Below are positions 17,053-26,121 of a DNA stretch of 64,000 bases, in pieces (the stretch's first letter is position 1; every line of letters starts with the position of its first letter). The position numbers and the translations under genes were made by a program. Source of the stretch: Paraburkholderia diazotrophica (lineage in GTDB: Bacteria; Pseudomonadota; Gammaproteobacteria; Burkholderiales; Burkholderiaceae). Below the pieces are notes generated by a model. The model worked only from the letters and a program-made list of their open reading frames with translations. It ran no database searches and was not told where the DNA came from. Location: contig NZ_FNYE01000001.1 in assembly GCF_900108945.1 (NCBI RefSeq), positions 62,001-126,000 of the forward strand, given 5' to 3'.

Positions 17053-17976
17053 ATGGATCTAAACGCGACTCGTATGTTCGTTACGGCAGTGCAGACGGGG
17101 ACCCTTTCTGCCGCGGCAGCACGCCTTAACGTACCGTTGCCCACGTTGAGCCGACGCATCCGGCGGCTCGAGCGCGACTTGCGCGTGCAACTGATCGAGC
17201 GCGGCACACGGGGCGTGACGTTGACGCGCGCCGGCATGCAGTTTTATGAAACGACGGACTTCGGCATCGACTCACTGCTCAAAGCCGAGGACGTGCTGAG
17301 ATCGGGGCAGGCTCACTATGAAGGCGTGCTCAGGCTATCGTTGCCGCCTTCGTTCGAGCCGTGGTGGGAAATGCTCGGCGATTTCCAGGAACGGTATCCG
17401 GCGATCAAGGTGTGCGTGTACACCAGCGAGCGCAATGTCGATCTGCGGCACGAGGGCATCGACGTTGCGCTGCGGGTTGGCCGGGTCGTCGACGACAGCA
17501 TGGTAGCGCGGCGGCTCGTCAGCTACCGGCATGTGCTGGTGGCAAGTCCATCGCTCGCCGAGCGCCTCGATATCGATTCTCCTGAGGCGCTGCAGTCGTG
17601 TCCGTGCGCGGTCTGGTCGAACCAGCCGAACGACGAAAGCAGCTGGCGTCTGGGCGACCAGGCGCTGCGCGGCAGCGTGAGGCTCGCCACGAACGACTAC
17701 CTTCATTTGCGCATTCGCGCGTTGCGTGGCGAGGTCGTCACGGAGCTGCCGCCGTTCCTTGCCGCGGACGCGATCCGCGATGGCACGCTGCGCGCGCTTT
17801 TCCCCGACCACGTGATGCCGTTGCAGTACATCAGTCTCGTGTACCCGTCGCATCGGCATCCGTCGAGCCTCGTGAAGGCTTATCTCGACCACTGCGAGGA
17901 ATACGTCGCTTCGTTCGTGGGGCTCGCCAACCAGGGGGCGCACGCACCCGGAGCCGCGCGGCCGTCTCGCTCGTGA
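17053..17976 (+). CDS. LysR-family transcriptional regulator
   Basis: A 307-residue LTTR. The N-terminal winged helix is MFVTAVQTGTLSAAAARLNV followed by PTLSRRIRRLERDL. The effector domain runs from about residue 92 (GVLRLSLPPSFEPWWEMLGD) with VDLRHEGIDVALRVGRV, a form common in regulators of the AaeR/CrgA group. AAAAAGG precedes ATG 17053. The target is unclear: upstream lies the AT-rich gap and the divergent response regulator, and downstream a convergent LysR gene ten bases away. Confidence 0.88.
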   Translation: MDLNATRMFVTAVQTGTLSAAAARLNVPLPTLSRRIRRLERDLRVQLIERGTRGVTLTRAGMQFYETTDFGIDSLLKAEDVLRSGQAHYEGVLRLSLPPSFEPWWEMLGDFQERYPAIKVCVYTSERNVDLRHEGIDVALRVGRVVDDSMVARRLVSYRHVLVASPSLAERLDIDSPEALQSCPCAVWSNQPNDESSWRLGDQALRGSVRLATNDYLHLRIRALRGEVVTELPPFLAADAIRDGTLRALFPDHVMPLQYISLVYPSHRHPSSLVKAYLDHCEEYVASFVGLANQGAHAPGAARPSRS

Positions 17977-17985
17977 CGCGTGCCT

Positions 17986-18840
17986 TCAGGCGCGCAGTTC
18001 GCTCAGGATCTGTTCCGCGAGATAGTCGCAAGGCGGACGATTCGAGCGCGCGCTGCGTGCCAGGATGATTTCGAGTTCCGGCAGCTTCGGCAGGCCATGC
18101 TGCCGACCGAGCGTGACGAAGCGCTCGGGCACCGCGCAACGCGCGAGCGGCGCGACGGCGAGCCCGGCGTCGACCATGCTGAAGAGGCCCATCAGGCTCG
18201 GACTTTCATACGATGTGCGATAGGCGATCTTTGCGCGTTCCAGCGCGTGAAGCGCATTCGCGCGCGCGACGCTGCCCGTGCCGAACACGGCGATGGGCAG
18301 CGGGCGCTCCTTCCACACTTCGCGTCCTGCGGCGGACGTGCCCGCCCAGACCATCGGTTCGAGCCGGATGAACTCGCCCGCGAGACCCTTGACGCGCGTC
18401 ACGCACGCGAGATCGATCTTGTTGTCCTTCAGGAGCGGCGCCAGCGCATTGCTGGGCAGGCCGACCACCTGAATTTCGACCTTCGGATACGTCGCCGAAA
18501 AATTACGCAACACGGAGGGCAGCAGCGACGACGCGTAGTCGTCCGGCACCCCGATCGCGACGCGGCCTTTCACATCGGGATGCACGACGGACGCCCACGC
18601 CTCGTCGCGCAGCGCGAGCATGCGCCGCGCGTAGGCGAGCAGCGTCTGGCCGTCCTGCGTCAGCGTCACGCTGCGCGGTCCGCGTATGAAGAGCGGCTTG
18701 CCGAGCGCCGCTTCGAGCGAACGTATCTGCATGCTCAGCGCCGATTGCGAGCGATGCACGAGCGTCGCGCCGCGCACGAAGCTGCCCGTGTCGGCGATGG
18801 CGACGAACATCGCGAGCACGTCGAGGTCGAGGGCTTTCAT
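17986..18840 (-). CDS. LysR-family transcriptional regulator
   Basis: A 284-residue LTTR with an N-terminal HTH (AMFVAIADTGSFVRGATLVH and SALSMQIRSLEAALGKPLF) and an effector domain starting around VAIGVPDDYASSLLPSVLRN. It diverges from the class-I aminotransferase gene, and the 133-bp gap carries overlapping dyads. Classical LTTR logic therefore predicts control of that aminotransferase and of itself. The inducer is unknown. Confidence 0.88.
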   Translation of the reverse strand: MKALDLDVLAMFVAIADTGSFVRGATLVHRSQSALSMQIRSLEAALGKPLFIRGPRSVTLTQDGQTLLAYARRMLALRDEAWASVVHPDVKGRVAIGVPDDYASSLLPSVLRNFSATYPKVEIQVVGLPSNALAPLLKDNKIDLACVTRVKGLAGEFIRLEPMVWAGTSAAGREVWKERPLPIAVFGTGSVARANALHALERAKIAYRTSYESPSLMGLFSMVDAGLAVAPLARCAVPERFVTLGRQHGLPKLPELEIILARSARSNRPPCDYLAEQILSELRA

Positions 18841-18867
18841 TCGCTTTTATCCGTCGTTATCTGCTTG

Positions 18868-18906
18868 ATTGAACACATCAGAAATATTGATCGAAATGTT
18901 CAATAT
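18868..18906. promoter_or_regulatory. Overlapping LysR-type dyads between the LysR and aminotransferase genes
   Basis: ATTGAACA (18868-18875) pairs with TGTTCAAT (18897-18904) over a 21-bp spacer. Inside it, ATATTGA (18884-18890) pairs with TCAATAT (18900-18906). Two overlapping inverted repeats are what a tetrameric LysR protein would use for recall and activation sites. Confidence 0.5.
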
Positions 18907-18973
18907 AACGCGTTTGCCTGAAGTCAGGTGCGGCGGGCATACTGGTTTCGTCAGAGACCTTTCACACGACACC

Positions 18974-20233
18974 ATGACGACGCCCGCCACCTACGACGAA
19001 TTCAAGCGCCTGAACATGCGGCTCGACATGTCGCGCGGCAAGCCTTCGCCCGAGCAACTGGACCTGTCGCGGGCACTGATCGACGAAGCGGGGACGGCGG
19101 GCTTCATGTCGCGCGATGGGATCGATTGCCGCAACTACGGTCATGTGCTGGGCTTGCCGGAAGCGCGCGAGTTCGGCGCGCAACTGCTGGATGTCGACAC
19201 GGCGCAAGTCGTCGCGGCGGGCAATTCGAGCCTCGAACTGATGCACGATGCGCTCGTGTTCGCGATGCTGCACGGCGTGTCCGACCATGTATCCGCGCAT
19301 GCATCCAATCACGCGCCGTGGAGCCGGCAGGGCGAGGTCGCGTTTCTGTGTCCTGTGCCCGGCTACGACCGGCATTTCGCGATCTGCGAGGCGCTGGGCA
19401 TTCGCATGATCGCCGTGCCGATGACGCAGGACGGTCCCGACATGGACGCCGTCGAAGCGCTCGTCAAGCACGATGCGTCGGTGAAAGGCATCTGGTGCAT
19501 GCCGCTCTACAGCAATCCGTCGGGCGCGATCTGGTCACGCCCGACGATCGAGCGTCTCGCCGCGATGCCGACGGCCGCGAACGATTTCCGGCTCTTCTGG
19601 GACGACGCCTACCGTTTTCATCATCTGACCGACACGCCGCACGCGACGCCCGACATCATCGAACTCTGCGAGCGGGCGGGGCACGCGGATCGCGCGCTGG
19701 TATTCGCGTCGCTGTCGAAAGTGACGCTCGCGGGCGGCGGCGTCGCGTTCCTCGCGTCGTCGCGGCGCAATGTGGACTGGTGGCAGCGGCATGCGAGCAT
19801 TCGCACGATCGGCCCGGACAAGCTGAACCAGTTGCGGCACGTGCGCTATCTGCGCGACCGCGAAGGGCTCGAACATCTGATGGCGAAGCATCGCGCGTTG
19901 CTGCGCCCGAAGTTCGATGCGGTGGTGGCTGCGTTCGACGCGCTGCTCGCCGATGTGCCCGATGTGTCGTGGAACCGGCCGGAAGGCGGCTACTTCATCA
20001 GCCTGTACGCGCCAAAGGGCCGTGCGAAACGCACCGTCGCGCTCGCGGCCGACGCGGGACTCGTCTTGACGCCCGCGGGCGCCGCGTATCCATACGGACG
20101 CGACGACGAAGACCGGCATCTGCGTATCGCGCCGTCGTTTCCTTCGCTGCATGAGGTGACGCTCGCGGCGCGCGGCATCGCGCTATCGCTGCGTCGCGCG
20201 CTGGAGGAGAGCGCCGCCAGCGCGACGCGGTGA
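18974..20233 (+). CDS. PLP-dependent aminotransferase, class I (subgroup Ic-like)
   Basis: A 419-residue PLP enzyme. RLDMSRGKPSPEQLDLS at the N-terminus, PLYSNPSGAIWS, FWDDAYRFHH and the Schiff-base lysine in SLSKVTLAGGGVAF (Lys about 249) match the divergent aspartate-aminotransferase group that includes MocR-like aminotransferase domains without the HTH. A C-terminal RPEGGYFISLYAPKG completes the fold. The start is set at ATG 18974, where homologous sequence begins. The substrate is unproven; aspartate or a related amino acid is likely. It is probably controlled by the divergent LysR protein. Confidence 0.82.
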   Translation: MTTPATYDEFKRLNMRLDMSRGKPSPEQLDLSRALIDEAGTAGFMSRDGIDCRNYGHVLGLPEAREFGAQLLDVDTAQVVAAGNSSLELMHDALVFAMLHGVSDHVSAHASNHAPWSRQGEVAFLCPVPGYDRHFAICEALGIRMIAVPMTQDGPDMDAVEALVKHDASVKGIWCMPLYSNPSGAIWSRPTIERLAAMPTAANDFRLFWDDAYRFHHLTDTPHATPDIIELCERAGHADRALVFASLSKVTLAGGGVAFLASSRRNVDWWQRHASIRTIGPDKLNQLRHVRYLRDREGLEHLMAKHRALLRPKFDAVVAAFDALLADVPDVSWNRPEGGYFISLYAPKGRAKRTVALAADAGLVLTPAGAAYPYGRDDEDRHLRIAPSFPSLHEVTLAARGIALSLRRALEESAASATR

Positions 20234-20363
20234 CGAGGTGAAGCGCGCCCGCCCGCATGCGCAAGCCACATGCGGCGCAAACCGGTAGCGCGCGCAACAA
20301 ACTGTAATGACGGGCACGCGATGGAACTCGTCATCGCCGGCGGTTTTGCGGTAAAAGAAGCGG

Positions 20364-21752
20364 ATGACCGACCGCGCCCGCATCATTCCGCTGATCGTTG
20401 CCTGCCCGCTGTTCCTGCAAAACCTCGATACGTCGATCATGGCGACCGCGTTGCCGTCGATCGCGCGCTCGCTCGACGTCGAGGCGCTGCATCTGAATCT
20501 CGCGATCACTTCCTATCTGCTCAGCCTCGCGGTGTTCCTGCCCGCGAGCGGCTGGCTTGCCGACCGCTTCGGTGCGCGCCGCGTGTTCTGCTCGGCGATT
20601 GGCCTGTTTTCGTTTGCCTCAGCGCTGTGCGGGCTCGCCACGTCGCTGCCGCAGCTCGTCGTGTTCCGCGTGCTGCAGGGCATGGGCGGCGCGATGATGG
20701 TGCCCGTCGGCCGCCTGATCCTGTTGCGCAGCGTGCCGCCCGCGCAGATGGTCGCGGCGATGGTGTGGTTCACGGTGCCGGGCGCCGTCGGGCGGCTGGC
20801 AGGGCCGCTCCTCGGCGGCTTCGTCGTGACGATTACGTCATGGCGCTGGATCTTTCTGCTCAATGTACCGTTCGGCGTGATCGGCGTGCTGTGCGCGCTG
20901 GCCTTCGTCGACGATACGCATGAGCACATCGACGAGCGTTTCGATCTGCCCGGTTTCATCCTGCTTTCGACGGGGCTTGTCGGGCTCGTCGGCGGGCTCG
21001 ACACGGCGGGCCGCGGACTCGTGCCGCAATGGGTGACGTTCGCGTTCACAGGCACGGGCGCGCTATCGATGCTGCTGTACTGGCTCTATAGCCGCCGCCA
21101 CGCGGACGCCATCATCGATCCGTTGCTGCTGCGCTTCAAGGCGTACCGGACGGCCGTGCTCGGCGGGATGCCGCTGCGCATCGGCATCGGCGCGTCGCCC
21201 TTTCTGATGCCGCTGATGCTGCAACTGGGCTTCGGTCTCTCGCCGCTCACATCGGGGTCGCTGAGCGTCGCGACGGCCGTCGGTTCGCTCGCCGTGCGCG
21301 GCGTGATGGGCCTCGCGATCCGCCGCATCGGCTTTCGCACGGTGCTGATCGGCGCGACCTGCATGACGGGCTGCTTCTACGCGTGCTATGGCCTGTTCCG
21401 GCCGAGCACGCCGCATCCGCTGATCTTCTGCGTGTTGCTGGTGGGCGGCCTGTTCAATTCGCTGGCGATGGTCACGCTCAACACGCTCGGCTACTCCGAC
21501 ATGCCCAAGCCGAAGATGAGCCGCGCGACGGCGCTGTCCGGCATGGCGCAACAGCTTTCCGTGAGCGTGGGCGTCGCGTTCGGCGCGTCGCTGCTCGCGC
21601 TGACGGCGCATCTGCACGGCGGCAGCGCCGCGCATCTCACCGCGCGCGACTTTTCGCCGGCGTTTTTCGTCGTCGGCGCGGCGGTGCTGTGCTCGCTATT
21701 CTTCTTCGTAAAGCTGTCGAAGGACGAGGGCGCGGAGTTGCGGCAGCGTTAG
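20364..21752 (+). CDS. MFS drug/solute exporter, EmrB/QacA-like (DHA2-type)
   Basis: A 462-residue multi-pass membrane protein. Family motifs are LQNLDTSIMATALPSIARSL in helix 1, SGWLADRFGARRVF (motif A), RVLQGMGGAMMVPVGRLILL, and the GPLLGGFVVTITSWRWIFLLN block (motif C and onward). About 13-14 hydrophobic segments are visible. Such proteins export drugs or dyes by proton antiport, but the substrate here is unknown. It lies alone between the aminotransferase gene and a convergent gene. Confidence 0.88.
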   Translation: MTDRARIIPLIVACPLFLQNLDTSIMATALPSIARSLDVEALHLNLAITSYLLSLAVFLPASGWLADRFGARRVFCSAIGLFSFASALCGLATSLPQLVVFRVLQGMGGAMMVPVGRLILLRSVPPAQMVAAMVWFTVPGAVGRLAGPLLGGFVVTITSWRWIFLLNVPFGVIGVLCALAFVDDTHEHIDERFDLPGFILLSTGLVGLVGGLDTAGRGLVPQWVTFAFTGTGALSMLLYWLYSRRHADAIIDPLLLRFKAYRTAVLGGMPLRIGIGASPFLMPLMLQLGFGLSPLTSGSLSVATAVGSLAVRGVMGLAIRRIGFRTVLIGATCMTGCFYACYGLFRPSTPHPLIFCVLLVGGLFNSLAMVTLNTLGYSDMPKPKMSRATALSGMAQQLSVSVGVAFGASLLALTAHLHGGSAAHLTARDFSPAFFVVGAAVLCSLFFFVKLSKDEGAELRQR

Positions 21753-21779
21753 ACGGTTCGCTCGCTTGCGTTGGCGGCG

Positions 21780-22328
21780 TTATTCGCGCCGGCGCCGCGC
21801 AACGAACTCGCCTTGCAGATTCCACGAGATGCCGTCATCGGCGAGTGCGACGCCTGTCCAGCGGAACGAATCGTCGGTGATCTCGGTGAAGTTCCAGCGG
21901 ATCGGCGTGCCGTTCGTACGCGTGCCGATCTGCACGATATCGCGGCCGACTTTCCTGCCGATCAGCTCGTCGCGCTGGCCGTTCACCGGATTGATGTACG
22001 TGACGCGCCACGCGCCGATCGACGGGTCCCAGACGCGCAACGTCGTGCCGTACATGTCGAGGCCGGGCTCGCGCTGCGCGCTACGGTCCGCGCGGCGCGG
22101 CATGATCCAGACATCCTGCACCGCGCGCCCTTCGAGCGCCCAGCCGAAGTGAATCTCGCCCGTGAGGCGCCGCTCGCGCACGTCGACGCGATAGTGCAAA
22201 ACGTCCATGTCCCAACTGCCGACGAGCCAGCCATACAGATCGTCGGCGGCATCGATATCCGCTGCGCGGCAAGGCGCGGCGAGTGCGGCCTGAAAGCCAG
22301 AAGCGAGACCATGATCCAATGCGTTCAT
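21780..22328 (-). CDS. Conserved protein of unknown function (DUF1579-like barrel)
   Basis: A 182-residue soluble protein without signal peptide. It has alternating beta-strand character: LVGSWDMDVLHYRVDVRER, GEIHFGWALEGRAVQDVWIM, TTLRVWDPSIGAWRVTYIN, and WNFTEITDDSFRWTG. This resembles small lipocalin-like barrels annotated as DUF1579, but I cannot assign it firmly. ATG 22328 has GGAG nine bases upstream. It diverges from an AraC-type regulator across a region with four 13-bp tandem repeats. Confidence 0.7.
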   Translation of the reverse strand: MNALDHGLASGFQAALAAPCRAADIDAADDLYGWLVGSWDMDVLHYRVDVRERRLTGEIHFGWALEGRAVQDVWIMPRRADRSAQREPGLDMYGTTLRVWDPSIGAWRVTYINPVNGQRDELIGRKVGRDIVQIGTRTNGTPIRWNFTEITDDSFRWTGVALADDGISWNLQGEFVARRRRE

Positions 22329-22351
22329 TGCGTGTTGCTCCGTTTGACAGG

Positions 22352-22403
22352 TTCGGTTGAAGGGTCCGGTTGACGAATCCGGTTGAAGGTTCCGGTTGAA
22401 AAG
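22352..22403. repeat. Four 13-bp tandem repeats in a divergent promoter region
   Basis: The core TCCGGTTGA (first copy TTCGGTTGA) recurs at 22352, 22365, 22378 and 22391 with an exact 13-bp period. The array lies between the DUF1579-like gene and the AraC-family gene. It may be an operator array or just a small satellite. Confidence 0.75.
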
Positions 22404-22477
22404 GGCGGCCGGGCGTGGCACTGTGCGCCTGCCGCCGATGTGATAAAACGATCGTACGGACCCGGCGAGGTGACATC

Positions 22478-23416
22478 TTGGGAAAAATTGCCGTCGATCT
22501 CGAAGCTGCGCTGCAACGACGCGATGCACTCGGCACGCGCGGCGACACACACATGCGCACGCTCGCAGCAGGCGACGGCTGGACTGTCGTCGATGTGCTG
22601 TGCACGTTCGGTCCGCGTGACCTGCCCTTCGAAGAGCGGCACGCGGGCGTCTGCATCGCGATGGTGGTGGCAGGCGCGTTCGGCTATCGCTCGACGAGAG
22701 GACGCGAGTTGCTGACGCCCGGCTCGCTGCTGCTCGGCAACGCGGGCGAATGCTTCGAGTGCGGGCATCGTCATGCGCCGGGTGACCGCTGCGTGTCGTT
22801 TCACTATCAGCCTGCGTACTTCGAGCGGCTTGCCTCCGACGCGGGTTTTTCACGCAAGGACATCCCGTTCCGGCATGGCTGCATGCCGCCGTTGCGCGCG
22901 TTTTCCGGGCTGATCGCGAAAGCCTGCGTGGGCGCGACCGATGCAACGCAGTTCGACGCCTGGGACGAACTGGCCGTCGATCTCGCCGAAGCCACGCTGC
23001 GCTCGACGCAAGCCGATGTGAAACGCCGCGCTGCGCAGACGAGCGCATCGGCATGGGCACGCGTCACGCAGATCGTCCGCGCGATCGACGAAGCGCCCGA
23101 TGCGCCGCATACGCTCGCGAGTCTCGCGCAAATGTGCGGGCTGTCCGATTTCTATTTTCTGCGCACCTTCGAACGCGTGACGGGCGTCACGCCGCATCAG
23201 TACGTGCTGCGCGCGCGACTGCGTCACGCGGCGCTGCGGCTTGCCAGTGAGGACACGAAGATCGTCGATATCGCTTTCGATAGCGGCTTTAACGACGTGT
23301 CCAATTTCAATCACGCATTTCGCGCCGAATTCGGCATGAGCCCGCGCGCGTGGCGCGTGCAGCGCGGCGCGCGTGCGGATCGCGTGGCTCGCATCTGCGA
23401 GGCATCGAAAGCATGA
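22478..23416 (+). CDS. AraC-family transcriptional regulator
   Basis: A protein of about 312 residues with an N-terminal cupin-like sensor part (VDVLCTFGPRDLPFEERHAG, then FGYRSTRGRELLTPGSLLLGN and GECFECGHRHAPGDRC) and two C-terminal HTH motifs (LASLAQMCGLSDFYFLRTFE and IVDIAFDSGFNDVSNFNHAF). The start is uncertain. TTG 22478 has GAGG seven bases upstream and is preferred over an ATG at 22550 with no ribosome site. Its stop overlaps the start of the next gene by four bases. Confidence 0.85.
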   Translation: MGKIAVDLEAALQRRDALGTRGDTHMRTLAAGDGWTVVDVLCTFGPRDLPFEERHAGVCIAMVVAGAFGYRSTRGRELLTPGSLLLGNAGECFECGHRHAPGDRCVSFHYQPAYFERLASDAGFSRKDIPFRHGCMPPLRAFSGLIAKACVGATDATQFDAWDELAVDLAEATLRSTQADVKRRAAQTSASAWARVTQIVRAIDEAPDAPHTLASLAQMCGLSDFYFLRTFERVTGVTPHQYVLRARLRHAALRLASEDTKIVDIAFDSGFNDVSNFNHAFRAEFGMSPRAWRVQRGARADRVARICEASKA

Positions 23417-25305
23417 GCCGGCGTGTGCACCGGTTGCGCGCGGCTGCCGTGCTGCCGCTGATCGTCTGCGCATGCGGTGCAGTTGCCGTGCACGCGCAGG
23501 AGCGCGTCGCGCCCGACGACGTGCCGCCGTCGACCACGGAACGCGACGTGCATCTGTTCGTCGTGCAGAAAGACGGTTCCGTCGAGGAGCACGACGATAC
23601 GATCCTGCGCGCGAACACGACGAGCGGCGTCGACGAAATCGCGCAGCGCTATGTGTGGTTCAACAAGGACATCGAGCAGGTGCAGCTGCTCGCGGCGGAG
23701 ACGATCGACGGCAATGGCGTCGCGCATCCCGTCGGACCGGACGGCATTCGCGACGTGCAGGAGCCGCGCTCGGCGGGCGCGCCGACCTTCGAGGACGGCG
23801 TGCTGCGCACGGTGATCTTTCCGGGCGTCGAGCCGGGCTCGCGCGTGCATCTCGCGTTTCGCAAGACGCGCGCGGTGCCGTTGCAGGCGGGCACGTTCGC
23901 GTATTTCGTCGAGCCGACGCGCGGGCCCGTCGATATGCAGCAGCTGATCTTCGATCTGCCCAGCGACGTGCCGCTCTACGCCGACGCGCGCGGCTACGTC
24001 GCGCTTCCTCCCGTGACGGAGAACGGCCGCACGCGCTACACGTTCGAATACCATCACGGACCCTATGCGCCCGTCGAGTCGGGCGCCGTCGGCTATCCGA
24101 CGTGGGGCGACCGCCTGATGGTCTCGACGACGCGAGACTTCGCCGCGTTCGCCGAGCGTTATCGTTCTGCCGCATACGATCCGAGCTGGCGCGACCCGAG
24201 CGTCGTGCAACTCGCGCAATCGTTGACGGCGCAGGCCGACGATCCGCGCACGAAGGCGCAGATCCTTTACGACTGGGTGCGTCTGAATATCCGCTACGTC
24301 GCGCTTTTTCTCGGCGAGACGGCGGCCATGCCGCACAAGGTGAGCGACATACTTCGCAACCGCTACGGCGACTGCAAGGACCACGTCGCGCTTTATAGCG
24401 CGATGCTGGCGGCCGTCGGCATCGACAGCCAGGCCGTGCTGCTCAATCTCGGGCCCGTCTATTCGCTGCCCGACGTGCCGGGCTACGGCGCGAGCGCGAT
24501 CAATCATGCGATCACGTGGATTCCGTCGCTGCAGATGTACGCGGATACGACGGCGGGCGGAATCGGCTTCGGCTATTTGCCGCCGGGCGCGATGGACCGG
24601 CCCGTGTTGCTCGTCGACGACGGCGCGCTCGCGCGCACGCCCGCGACACAGGAGCACGGCCGCACGGTGCGGCTCGCCATCGACATCGATCGCACGGGCA
24701 CGGCGGGCTTCACGTATCGCGTCGAGGATGCGGGCGTGTCCGCCGAACTGGAGCGCAACGTGTTTCGACGCGCGACGCGCCAGCGCTGGCTGCAGATCGC
24801 CGCCGACCGCTTGCGGCAGACGGGACTGCACGGCATCGCGCGCCTTCAGCCGGGCGAGCTGCGGGCGACCACGGGCCCGTTCCCGACGACGATGCAGGGC
24901 ACGCTCGAGCACTTCTCATGGCCCGACGGCACGACGGCGCTGCCCGCACTGACGAGCTTGTCGGGCGGTATCGCGACACAGGTGCAGGCGTGGCTCGCGG
25001 AGCCGGCCCGCACGCAGCCGTGGGTGTGCATCGGCGGCGACTTCGACGAGACGTCGCAGATCACGCTGCCCGATACAGTGCGCGTGACCGACATGCCGCA
25101 GGACACATCGGTGCGCGACCGCTTCTTCGATTACGAGTCGCACTATGTGTTCGATCCGTCGTCGCGGATCGTGCAGATCACGCGGCGGCTGCATGCGCGG
25201 TTCGGGCATCAGGTGTGCAGCCCGGATGAGTTCGCGCAGACGCGGGCGTCGCTGGTGAGGATCGAACGCGATGCGTTGTCGCAGATCGTGGTAAGGGTGG
25301 GCTAG
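23413..25305 (+). CDS. Exported DUF3857/transglutaminase-like protein
   Basis: A 630-residue protein with a signal peptide (RAAAVLPLIVCACGAVAVHA), a DUF3857 domain in roughly residues 30-260, and a transglutaminase-like domain with the catalytic Cys in YGDCKDHVALYSAML (about 321), His in INHAITWI and Asp in MYADTTAG. A second beta-rich region follows. Proteins of this layout are periplasmic and of unknown substrate. ATG 23413 overlaps the stop of the AraC-type gene (ATGA), so the two are translationally coupled. The last codon is followed directly by the foldback element. Confidence 0.85.
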   Translation: MSRRVHRLRAAAVLPLIVCACGAVAVHAQERVAPDDVPPSTTERDVHLFVVQKDGSVEEHDDTILRANTTSGVDEIAQRYVWFNKDIEQVQLLAAETIDGNGVAHPVGPDGIRDVQEPRSAGAPTFEDGVLRTVIFPGVEPGSRVHLAFRKTRAVPLQAGTFAYFVEPTRGPVDMQQLIFDLPSDVPLYADARGYVALPPVTENGRTRYTFEYHHGPYAPVESGAVGYPTWGDRLMVSTTRDFAAFAERYRSAAYDPSWRDPSVVQLAQSLTAQADDPRTKAQILYDWVRLNIRYVALFLGETAAMPHKVSDILRNRYGDCKDHVALYSAMLAAVGIDSQAVLLNLGPVYSLPDVPGYGASAINHAITWIPSLQMYADTTAGGIGFGYLPPGAMDRPVLLVDDGALARTPATQEHGRTVRLAIDIDRTGTAGFTYRVEDAGVSAELERNVFRRATRQRWLQIAADRLRQTGLHGIARLQPGELRATTGPFPTTMQGTLEHFSWPDGTTALPALTSLSGGIATQVQAWLAEPARTQPWVCIGGDFDETSQITLPDTVRVTDMPQDTSVRDRFFDYESHYVFDPSSRIVQITRRLHARFGHQVCSPDEFAQTRASLVRIERDALSQIVVRVG

Positions 25306-26121
25306 GGCGCCTGAGGTCTGAGTGTGATTGGTTGGTTTAGCCTGCTGCTGGCATCCGCGTATGCGGTTTCTGTCTGCGACGGCTTTTTTGTGATGGTTGT
25401 TTCAGCGTGCCGCTGGCATCCGCGTTAGCGCCTCGCGGCGCGAGCGTTGCCCCTGTGCGGGGCGGCACCTACTTTTCTTTGCCGCCGCAAAGAAAAGTAG
25501 GCAAAAGAAAGCGGGCTAACACCGCCAATGCTTGACGATTACCCACGGGCTCTCAACGTCCCCGTGTTTCGCACGGCAATGTGCTGGCTTGCATTCGTTG
25601 CCAACGCTCTGGCTCGACGCCTCACCCGCTTCATACACGCGTGGCACAACGGAGGGTATCGAACGCTTTAGCGCCGCATGTCGGTAGTGAATGAGGTTGC
25701 TGTGTCGTACAGGGCAACGCTCGAACCTGGCGCCGCATCGCGTAGCGAGGGTTTCCTGTGCGGTGCGATCGCCTACACACAGTTTGCCGCAAAGGGGCCC
25801 GCGATCTTCGATGTCGCGGCCCGCAACACGGGTGCATGAAGCAGGTGAGGCGCTCGGGTAGTGCGTTGGCAACGAACATGAGCCGGTAAGTTGCCGTGTG
25901 AACGATGGGGACGTTGAGGGCTCGTGGGTAATCGTCAAGCACTGGCGGTGTGAGCGGCTTTCTTCTGCCTACTCTTCTTTGCCGCGGCAAAGAAGAGTAG
26001 GTGCCGCCCCGCACAGGGGCAACGTCCGCGCCGCGAGGCGCATCGCGAATGCCAGCGGCCGGCCAAAACAACCAGCCAGCGGCAGGCTAAAACAACCAAA
26101 AAAAGGGGGCCGCGGCGACCG
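25306..26121. repeat. Foldback element, copy A
   Basis: This 816-bp gap between convergent genes is almost filled by a long imperfect inverted repeat (core about 25330-26095). Left arm order: REP-like GCTGGCATCCGCG (twice), CGCCTCGCGGCG, GCCCC-TGTGC-GGGGC, an A/T-rich hairpin 25469-25500 with 14-bp arms, then a conserved stretch running to about 25650. The right arm mirrors this; its hairpin at 25968-26001 is a perfect 34-bp palindrome. The centre is in reverse orientation relative to copies B and C. Frames through it are not conserved between copies, so it is not read as coding. Confidence 0.85.

Noticed and set aside
25516..25938. Minus-strand frame of 140 codons through foldback copy A, with relatives in copies B and C
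   Set aside because: The frame is broken or shifted at different points in the other copies, has no ribosome site, and follows the repeat structure; frames on both strands are equally open.
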